A program made the translations under genes and the position numbers. Positions 6,301 through 10,481 of a DNA stretch of 10,481 bases are shown here, in pieces. Source of the stretch: an uncultured bacterium (GTDB lineage Bacteria > Actinomycetota > Coriobacteriia > Coriobacteriales > Coriobacteriaceae); assembly GCA_905215195.1 (NCBI GenBank), contig CAJMPF010000038.1, forward strand, positions 1 through 10,481. Direction: 5' to 3'. How positions within the stretch are numbered: position 1 is the first letter of the stretch; the number at the start of each line of letters is the position of its first letter. Under the pieces are notes generated by a model. That model was not told where the DNA came from. It ran no database searches and saw only the letters and a program-made list of their open reading frames with translations.

Positions 6301-7032
6301 CTAGTGCAGAATCTTGGACAGGAACTCGCGGCAGCGCGGGTTCTCGGGGTTATCGAAGAAGTGCTCGGGCGTGCCCTCCTCCAAAATGCGGCCGTCCTCC
6401 ATAAAGATGACGCGGTCGGCCACCTGGCGCGCAAAGCCCATCTCGTGCGTCACGCAGATCATGGTGATGTCCTCCTGCGCGAGCTCAATCATAACGTCCA
6501 GAACCTCCTGGACCATCTCGGGGTCGAGCGCCGAGGTCGGTTCGTCAAACAGGATGATGGGCTGCTTGGTGCACAGGGCACGGGCGATGGCGATGCGTTG
6601 CTGCTGACCGCCCGAGAGATTCTGCGGATACTCGCCGGCCTTATGCGCCATGCCAACGCGCTTGAGCGCGGCGATGGCGACCTCGGTCGCCTCCTCCTTG
6701 CTCTTCTTTTGCAGCTTGATGGGCGCGAGCGTCAGGTTGCCGAGCACCGTCATGTTGGGATACAGGTTGAACTGCTGAAACACCATGGAACTATACTTGC
6801 GAGCCATCTCCAGGTGATTCTTTTTGGTGAGCGGCGTACCGTCGATGACGACCTCGCCCGACGTGGGCTCCTCAAGATAATCGACACAGCGGATGAGCGT
6901 CGACTTACCCGAACCGGAGGGCCCGATCATTACGAGCTTCTCGCCGCGCTTGACGGTGAGGTTGATATCTTTGAGCACATGCAGGTCGCCAAAGTACTTG
7001 TTGAGATGCTTGATCTCGATCATGTCTGCCAT
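6301..7032 (-). CDS. Amino-acid ABC transporter ATP-binding protein
   Basis: The 243-residue ATPase that drives the importer at the inner face of the membrane, of the GlnQ/ArtP/GluA type. Motifs in order: MIEIKHLNKYFGDLHVLKDI, Walker A GPSGSGKST, Q-loop VFQQFNLYPNMTVLGNL, signature LSGGQQQRIAIARAL, Walker B IILFDEPTSALDPE, and the switch His in CVTHEMGFARQVADRV. All catalytic residues are present. The ATG at 7032 follows GGAAGGGA at five to six bases. It is the first gene of the order ATPase, binding protein, permease, permease, the order of corynebacterial gluABCD, which hints at acidic or amide amino acids but does not prove it. The spacer upstream should hold the operon promoter. Confidence 0.96.
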   Translation of the reverse strand: MADMIEIKHLNKYFGDLHVLKDINLTVKRGEKLVMIGPSGSGKSTLIRCVDYLEEPTSGEVVIDGTPLTKKNHLEMARKYSSMVFQQFNLYPNMTVLGNLTLAPIKLQKKSKEEATEVAIAALKRVGMAHKAGEYPQNLSGGQQQRIAIARALCTKQPIILFDEPTSALDPEMVQEVLDVMIELAQEDITMICVTHEMGFARQVADRVIFMEDGRILEEGTPEHFFDNPENPRCREFLSKILH

Positions 7033-7067
7033 GAATGTCCCTTCCCTGCGTTTACACGAGTTGAACT

Positions 7068-7073
7068 ATTGTA
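7068..7073 (-). promoter_or_regulatory. Possible -10 box of the amino-acid importer operon
   Basis: On the - strand TACAAT lies 35 bases before the ATPase start codon. One mismatch separates it from TATAAT. The region 15 to 19 bases upstream is GC-rich and shows no -35 consensus, so this is a weak call resting on position and on the need for a promoter here. Confidence 0.25.
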
Positions 7074-7144
7074 CGGAAAGAACCACGTTTCCGCAGCCCA
7101 CACTACATTCCCGTAAAGAACCCGCAACCTTCCACCTGCTCGTT

Positions 7145-7219
7145 GGCACTCATTGGGGACAGGCTTAAATGAGTACCTGCTCATTGGGCACTCATTTAAG
7201 CCTGTCCCCAATGAGTGCC
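7145..7219. repeat. Perfect 30-base-pair palindrome carrying GGGGACAGG in both arms
   Basis: Bases 7145-7174 are the exact reverse complement of 7190-7219, with a 15-base loop. The left arm starts GGCACTCATTGGGGACAGG and ends CTTAAATGAGT. The core motif GGGGACAGG (7155-7163) recurs as CCTGTCCCC (7201-7209). Thirty perfectly matched bases in unconstrained spacer DNA imply recent formation or active homogenisation. It belongs with the other core-bearing palindromes of the window. Confidence 0.9.
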
Positions 7220-7268
7220 CGCGGGGGACGCCCTTCCTCCAACCGCCCTTGTTGAGCATAAGTCAGCG

Positions 7269-7369
7269 AAAACCCGTACACGCGAGCAAGGTGACGTGAA
7301 ATGAAAGGGCGCAGACCTTATGGTCGCGCCCTTGAAATTGAACGTCAGATTGCCGTGTGTACGGGTTTG
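7269..7369. repeat. 101-base imperfect palindrome, MITE-like
   Basis: The ends AAACCCGTACAC (7270-7281) and GTGTACGGGTTT (7357-7368) are exact inverted repeats. Moving inward around one centre (about 7319), GCAA/TTGC (7286-7289, 7350-7353), TGACGT/ACGTCA (7292-7297, 7342-7347), AAGGGCGC/GCGCCCTT (7305-7312, 7326-7333) and GACC/GGTC (7314-7317, 7322-7325) also pair. CAGCG occurs directly outside both ends (7264-7268 and 7370-7374), as a target-site duplication would. No coding capacity. The central hairpin doubles as a possible terminator. Confidence 0.6.
7304..7333 (-). terminator. Possible terminator of the foldase-yqeY transcript
   Basis: On the - strand AAGGGCGC, GACC, a four-base loop, GGTC, one bulged base and GCGCCCTT form a 12-pair stem followed by TCATTTC, a poor T-tract. 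It is about 80 bases past the yqeY stop. It is also the centre of the longer palindrome, so its terminator role is an inference. Confidence 0.45.
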
Positions 7370-7381
7370 CAGCGTCGAGCC

Positions 7382-7409
7382 GTTACGCGGTTTGGTAAAA
7401 CCGCGTAAC
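7382..7409 (-). other. Perfect 12-base-pair hairpin after yqeY
   Basis: GTTACGCGGTTT (7382-7393) and AAACCGCGTAAC (7398-7409) pair without mismatch around a 4-base loop, three bases past the yqeY stop codon. No T-tract follows on either strand, so it looks more like a 3'-end stabilising or processing hairpin than a complete intrinsic terminator. Confidence 0.6.
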
Positions 7410-7412
7410 AAA

Positions 7413-7856
7413 TTACGCAAGTTTGGCTCCGACGATCTTTGCTGCGGCCGGCTTATCGAAGTTGCCGCCGGTGGCCTTGCCCAGGGCACCCATAACCTGG
7501 CCCATCTGCTTCTTGGACGTGGCGGCCAGGTCGGCGATAACCTGCTCGATCAGAGCCTCGAGCTCCTCGCCCGAAACCTGCGCGGGCAGCAGGCTTTCCA
7601 GAATCTTGACCTGCTCGGTCAGGTTGTCGGTACGCTCCTGGTCGGTGCCGGCCTTGATGGACATCTCCAGCGTCTCGCTCGTCTGCTTAATCAGACGCTT
7701 GATCATGCTGTTGACGTCTTCCTCGGTCACATCGCGGCGCTCGTTAACCTCGATATTCTTCACCTCGGCCTTAACCTGGCGAATGATGGACAGGCGAACC
7801 TTGTCCTTGGCCTTCATGGCCGCAATCATTTCCTTCTGCAGCTCTTCGTTGGTCAT
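7413..7856 (-). CDS. yqeY: YqeY family protein (GatB/YqeY domain)
   Basis: A 147-residue protein of the GatB/YqeY family. Its fold resembles the tRNA-binding tail of the amidotransferase subunit GatB, but the role of the stand-alone protein is not settled. The N-terminal part reads LQKEMIAAMKAKDKVRLSIIRQVKAE, then a helical region, and the C-terminal small domain ends MGQVMGALGKATGGNFDKPAAAKIVGAKL, the usual YqeY close. The length is normal. ATG 7856 is chosen because GAGGAGG lies eight bases upstream; the in-frame TTG at 7862 would be too close to it. It follows the foldase gene after 54 bases on the same strand, in an apparent operon, with a hairpin in the spacer. Confidence 0.93.
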   Translation of the reverse strand: MTNEELQKEMIAAMKAKDKVRLSIIRQVKAEVKNIEVNERRDVTEEDVNSMIKRLIKQTSETLEMSIKAGTDQERTDNLTEQVKILESLLPAQVSGEELEALIEQVIADLAATSKKQMGQVMGALGKATGGNFDKPAAAKIVGAKLA

Positions 7857-7879
7857 CTGCAAATCCTCCTCAATAGTGC

Positions 7880-7905
7880 GGACGGCACTCGCACGAGCGC
7901 CGCCC
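7880..7905 (-). other. RNA hairpin in the foldase-yqeY spacer
   Basis: In the - strand transcript GGGCGGCGCUCG pairs with CGAGUGCCGUCC over all 12 positions when two G-U pairs are allowed, with a minimal loop. On the + strand the same positions would be A-C mismatches, so only the mRNA of this operon can form it. There is no T-tract, and the yqeY ribosome binding site follows about ten bases later. A processing or stability hairpin is plausible. Confidence 0.6.
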
Positions 7906-7910
7906 CATGA

Positions 7911-9131
7911 TTACTCAGTCGTCGACGAATCGTCGGTCGAACTCTTGGTGACGCCCTTCAGGCTGACGTTGTACGGCACGTCCTTGGGCATGGGGTTAAC
8001 GGTGATGTCGGCGTCCTTCTTGTACTGCTCCAGCCACTCGCTGTACGCAGTGCTTGCCGCCTGCGTCTTCACCACGTTGGAGACGTACTTCTTGATGTCC
8101 TTGGGTACCTGCTTAATGTCATCGACCTGATTATCGACATGGAAGTAGTCGGTGCACTTGATGATGTGATAACCATAGGTCGACTCGACGACGTCGCTCA
8201 CATCGCCCTTGTTGAGCCCCTCGAGCGCCGCCTGGTAGCTGTCGACGAAGGTAGTGAGCTTGTCCCAGCCAACATCGCCCTTCTTGTCCTTGGAGCCGGT
8301 GTCATCGGAGTACTGCTCCACGGCGTCCTCAAAGCTCAGCTCACCGGAGTTGATCTTGTCCAGGCACTCCTGCGCCTTGGCCTTGGCGGCAGCTTTGTCC
8401 TCGTCGGAAGCGTCGGAATCAACCTTGATCAGGATGTTCGACGAGCGGCGGGCGTCGTTGTAGTTAGACAGGTTCTCGTTGATGTAATCGACGATCTCGC
8501 TGTCCTTGGGCTTGCTGGTGGGTGCCACGGCATCCTTAAGCTTTTGCTGTGCCAGGCTCTCCTTGAGTGAGTCCTTGTAGGTGTCCTCGGTATAGCCGTA
8601 GGTCTTGAGGGTCTTCTTAAAGGCCTTGGCACCGCCCGCGCTCTTGCACGCGTCCTTCCAAGCCTTCTCGACCTCCTCGTCCGACACCGTCACGCCGTTC
8701 TCCTTCTGTGCCTGTTGAAGCAGAATCTGCTGTGTGTAGGAGTCGATGAGTTGCTTGCGGTACTTCTTGGGCGTGAGGTCGTTGTCAACCAGATACTGCG
8801 CCCAGTCCTTATCCTTGGTGTAACCGTAGGACGTACGCATGCTCATAATCTGCTTGGTCACGGTGTCCTCGGTGAGGTTGGTGCCGTTGATAGTTGCAGC
8901 AACACCGCCGGTCAGCTTGTAGCCCGAGGTGTCCTCGGCCTGCGACATAAGGCCGGAGCACGCCATCGCCGAGACGGAAAGCAGCATTGCCAGCACGCCG
9001 ATAACCACCAGAACGATCTTGACGGTCTTGGACACGCGAGTCTTGCGCTGCTTCTTACGAGAGCTGGAGGCAGCGCGAGCCTGCTGCTCGGGCGTCGGCA
9101 CGGCCTCGGAGTTCTTTTTCTTATTTGCCAT
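7911..9131 (-). CDS. Membrane-anchored parvulin-type peptidyl-prolyl isomerase (PrsA/SurA-like foldase)
   Basis: A 406-residue extracytoplasmic foldase that should help secreted proteins fold by prolyl isomerisation. It has a charged cytoplasmic tail of about 35 residues (KKK and RKKQRKTR runs), one membrane segment around 36-58 (VKIVLVVIGVLAMLLSVSAM), a SurA-type N-terminal chaperone region (about 75-215, with INGTNLTEDTV and the helix pair YRKQLIDSYTQQILLQQA), and a rotamase domain at about 229-330 (SSNILIKVDSD, GELSFEDAVEQYSDD, KKGDVGWDKL, VVESTYGYHIIKCTD). A Ser/Thr/Asp-rich tail ends it. Cys58 sits at the end of the membrane segment, but MAC is a poor lipobox, so an uncleaved anchor is more likely than a lipoprotein. 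The ATG at 9131 has GAAAGG six bases upstream; the frame continues to 9230, into a repeat, and is rejected there. yqeY follows in the same direction. Confidence 0.88.
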   Translation of the reverse strand: MANKKKNSEAVPTPEQQARAASSSRKKQRKTRVSKTVKIVLVVIGVLAMLLSVSAMACSGLMSQAEDTSGYKLTGGVAATINGTNLTEDTVTKQIMSMRTSYGYTKDKDWAQYLVDNDLTPKKYRKQLIDSYTQQILLQQAQKENGVTVSDEEVEKAWKDACKSAGGAKAFKKTLKTYGYTEDTYKDSLKESLAQQKLKDAVAPTSKPKDSEIVDYINENLSNYNDARRSSNILIKVDSDASDEDKAAAKAKAQECLDKINSGELSFEDAVEQYSDDTGSKDKKGDVGWDKLTTFVDSYQAALEGLNKGDVSDVVESTYGYHIIKCTDYFHVDNQVDDIKQVPKDIKKYVSNVVKTQAASTAYSEWLEQYKKDADITVNPMPKDVPYNVSLKGVTKSSTDDSSTTE

Positions 9132-9167
9132 AGTTGGCCTTTCGCATAACGAATCGAACAAACGCCA

Positions 9168-9178
9168 TTGTGTCACAA
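9168..9178. promoter_or_regulatory. Operator-like palindrome TTGTG-T-CACAA upstream of the foldase gene
   Basis: An 11-base odd palindrome lies 37 bases before the foldase start codon, in the position of a promoter or operator. On the - strand it reads TTGTGACACAA. Short palindromes of this kind bind dimeric regulators, but the half-sites are too short to name one. I see no convincing -10/-35 pair near it. Confidence 0.35.
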
Positions 9179-9197
9179 CGCGGCCCCCGCGGCACGC

Positions 9198-9249
9198 TTG
9201 GTGCATTGGGGGCAGGTTAATCTGCACCATTTTGGTGCAAAGGGGACAG
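9198..9249. repeat. Tandem GGGRCAG repeat units with TTGGTGCA stems
   Basis: TTGGTGCA-tt-GGGGGCAG (9198-9215) and TTGGTGCA-aa-GGGGACAG (9232-9249) are direct repeats, 16 of 18 positions if the two spacer bases differ and 15 of 18 counting the core change. TGCACCA at 9223-9229 can close a 7-pair stem with either TGGTGCA copy (9199-9205 or 9233-9239). The second unit lacks a right arm. The pair lies in the spacer between the EIIA and foldase genes. Confidence 0.65.
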
Positions 9250-9256
9250 CTCTGGC

Positions 9257-9291
9257 AGCCGGCAGTTAGGGACAGTCCCCAAGTGCCGGCT
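9257..9291. repeat. Near-perfect palindrome centred on GGGAC-A-GTCCC
   Basis: Seventeen positions on each side of base 9274 are complementary except for two (AGCCGGCA outer arm, GGGAC inner arm). The loop is essentially one base, so it can form a cruciform more readily than a normal RNA hairpin. It lies 11 bases past the EIIA stop codon and may also serve as its transcript end, although no T-tract follows on the - strand. Confidence 0.75.
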
Positions 9292-9301
9292 CAGCCCCAC
9301 C

Positions 9302-9766
9302 TTAGAAGTGACGGCGGATGGCGTCGACCATGCCCTGGGGCGTGGTCTGGCCGAGCACGTCGGCTGCGGCATCGGCGTCCATAAAGATATTCATGAGCGC
9401 TTGCAGGGCCTCGACCTGGCCGCCCGGCTCGGCGATGCCCAGATTGATGACGATCTGCGCCGGCACCGGAGCGCCCATGCCAGCCATAGCGTTAAATGTC
9501 ACGGGCGCGGCGGGCTTCACCACCGCGATATAGGGCTTGGCCACAAACCCCGGATCGGTATGCGGAATGGCAATGTTTGCCGCCGGCATGGCAAGACCCG
9601 TGGGATAGGCATCCTCGCGCGTGCGAACGGCGTCGAGCCAACCGGACACAATGTAGCCACGTGGTGCAAGCTCGCCCTCGAGCCCCGCAAACACCTCATC
9701 CGGCGTTGCACACTCCCAATCAAAAAACACCAGCTCAGGCGTAAACAGCGCTTCGTTATCCGCCAT
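9302..9766 (-). CDS. PTS sugar transporter subunit IIA (type 2, galactitol/fructose-like)
   Basis: A 154-residue cytoplasmic phosphocarrier that would accept phosphate from HPr and pass it to an EIIB. The type-2 EIIA signature is clear: YPTGLAMPAANIAIPHTDP with His69 as the phosphorylated residue, preceded by RGYIVSGWLDAVRTRED, and followed by PVTFNAMAGMGAPVPAQIVINL and LMNIFMDADAAADVL. The wording is closest to GatA-like proteins. The ATG at 9766 has AGGTGA six bases upstream. No EIIB or EIIC gene accompanies it here: purN is upstream behind a terminator, and a foldase gene is downstream behind a repeat-filled spacer. It may serve a permease encoded elsewhere or have a regulatory role; both are inference. 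Confidence 0.9.
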   Translation of the reverse strand: MADNEALFTPELVFFDWECATPDEVFAGLEGELAPRGYIVSGWLDAVRTREDAYPTGLAMPAANIAIPHTDPGFVAKPYIAVVKPAAPVTFNAMAGMGAPVPAQIVINLGIAEPGGQVEALQALMNIFMDADAAADVLGQTTPQGMVDAIRRHF

Positions 9767-9843
9767 GCGCTCACCTCTCTCATCTAGCCACCTGCGACGT
9801 TCTTGAATGACCAGTCGTTAAAGACCGTTCCCGATGACTACCC

Positions 9844-9886
9844 AAAACAAAAGGTGGCCACGCGCGCCTTGGCGCCAATGACCACC
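9844..9886 (-). terminator. Intrinsic terminator of purN
   Basis: On the - strand GGTGGTCA (9886-9879) pairs with TGGCCACC (9860-9853) with one G-U pair; inside, CGCC-aa-GGCG adds a second stem. TTTTGTTTT follows (9852-9844). It starts 32 bases after the purN stop and separates purN from the EIIA gene. Confidence 0.9.
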
Positions 9887-9918
9887 CTGACTACTCGGCT
9901 AAATTGTACTGTGCGCCG

Positions 9919-10481
9919 CTAGCCGCGAGGCGCATCAATTGCCACCTTGCCGCTCTCCAGCACGTGAACGCGACCGTCGGCGAGCATCTGCACGACCTCG
10001 GGATACAGCACATGCTCGATCGCGTGGATGTGCTCCTCGAGCGTGTCGACATCCCAACCTTCCTCGACAGCCAGCGCGCGCTGGGCGATGATGGGGCCGT
10101 TGTCGTAGATCTCGTTGGCAAAATGTACGGTCACACCGGTCACCTTGACGCCGCGCGCAAAGGCATCGTCGATCGCATGCGCGCCGGTAAAGCTCGGCAG
10201 CAGTGCCGGATGCAAGTTGACCACGCGGTTGAGAAACGCCGCCAGCAGCGGCGTGTGCACCATGCGCATGTAACCGGCCATGACCACATATTCGCAGCCG
10301 CGCTCGAGCAGCTCGTGCGCGATGATCTCGTCAGCGGCGATGGGATCGGCATAGACATCCTTGGACAGCGTAAGCGTCTGGATGCCCGCGCGCTCAGCGC
10401 GCTGCAAACCCTTAGCCGAAGGACGGCTCGACACCACGAGCTCAATCGAGGCATTGAGCTTGCCGGCGGCAATCAGGTCGA
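9919..10481 (-). CDS. purN: Phosphoribosylglycinamide formyltransferase, 3' part (start lies right of the window)
   Basis: PurN transfers the formyl group of 10-formyltetrahydrofolate to glycinamide ribonucleotide, the third step of purine synthesis. The frame is open to the right edge (the last full codon ends at 10479) and gives 187 residues; by family length only the extreme N-terminus with the nucleotide-binding GSG loop is missing. The visible start is GKLNASIELVVSSRPSAKGL. The core motifs are VVMAGYMRMV, VVNLHPALLPSFTGAHAI (catalytic Asn and His of NLHP) and VTGVTVHFANEIYDNGPIIA, with the catalytic Asp in YDNG. The C-terminal helix reads EEHIHAIEHVLYPEVVQML. The GTG at 10437 is an internal Val. 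The neighbouring purine genes expected in many genomes would lie outside the window. A strong terminator follows the stop codon. Confidence 0.97.
   Translation of the reverse strand, partial: DLIAAGKLNASIELVVSSRPSAKGLQRAERAGIQTLTLSKDVYADPIAADEIIAHELLERGCEYVVMAGYMRMVHTPLLAAFLNRVVNLHPALLPSFTGAHAIDDAFARGVKVTGVTVHFANEIYDNGPIIAQRALAVEEGWDVDTLEEHIHAIEHVLYPEVVQMLADGRVHVLESGKVAIDAPRG

Larger units (their letters stand above)
7033..7412. other. Gene-free spacer between yqeY and the importer operon
   Basis: This 380-base spacer contains no credible gene. From right to left it holds a perfect hairpin just past the yqeY stop (7382-7409), a 101-base imperfect palindrome (7269-7369), a 30-base-pair perfect palindrome of the GGGRCAG family (7145-7219), and about 110 bases of upstream region of the ABC operon. 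In that last part a TACAAT (- strand, 7068-7073) could be a -10 box about 35 bases before the start codon, but I see no matching -35 element. Confidence 0.75.

Noticed and set aside
7145..7219. Possible CIRCE (HrcA) operator, because GCACTC and GAGTGC both occur.
   Set aside because: CIRCE needs TTAGCACTC and GAGTGCTAA nine bases apart; here the half-motifs are some 60 bases apart and lack the outer TTA/TAA.
7020..7489. Frames on the - strand at 7020-7259 and 7196-7489.
   Set aside because: They translate the palindromes and overlap the ABC ATPase start or the yqeY end; composition is not protein-like.
601..9291. The GGGRCAG palindromes as a CRISPR array.
   Set aside because: They are kilobases apart, have different lengths and stems, and lack regular spacers or cas genes.
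9767..9840. A promoter for the EIIA gene.
   Set aside because: I expected one here because of the upstream terminator, but found only weak hexamers such as TAGATG with poor spacing, not enough to report.

Overview
The window is high-GC, tightly packed bacterial chromosome. Protein content and the style of the intergenic repeats suggest an anaerobic gut actinobacterium of the Coriobacteriia, most like Collinsella; this is an inference from recognised families and memory, not a search. It holds eleven credible protein genes, two of them cut by the window edges. I saw no rRNA, tRNA, CRISPR array, phage gene, transposase gene or recognisable insertion sequence.

Layout. On the + strand: the 3' part of pth (peptidyl-tRNA hydrolase, 2-589), a 374-base spacer carrying an inverted-repeat element and a terminator-like hairpin, then a two-gene operon nfnA-nfnB (964-3203) for the electron-bifurcating NADH-dependent ferredoxin:NADP+ oxidoreductase, closed by a clear terminator (3232-3269). 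Everything else is on the - strand. Read in the direction of transcription, 7032 to 3331 is an amino-acid ABC importer (ATPase, lipoprotein binding protein, two permeases; the gene order matches gluABCD) followed by a cytidylate-kinase-like gene. Further right, and transcribed before the importer, come a membrane-anchored parvulin-type foldase (prsA-like) and a yqeY gene (9131 to 7413), then a lone PTS EIIA gene (9766 to 9302), and at the right edge purN (from beyond the window to 9919), with a strong terminator between purN and the EIIA gene.

How the genes work together. NfnAB balances NADH, NADPH and reduced ferredoxin, as expected in a fermenting anaerobe. The importer genes form one polar amino-acid uptake system. 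The foldase, YqeY, Pth and PurN are housekeeping genes without an obvious common pathway.

The most unusual feature is a dispersed family of intergenic palindromes sharing a GGGRCAG (or CTGYCCC) core but with different stem sequences at each place: about 601-780, 3285-3323, 3971-4001, 7145-7219, 9198-9249 and 9257-9291. I noticed none inside a gene. They resemble REP/BIME-type repeats. A separate long imperfect palindrome of about 101 bases (7269-7369), flanked by a 5-base direct repeat, looks like a MITE-type insertion that now may serve as the yqeY terminator.
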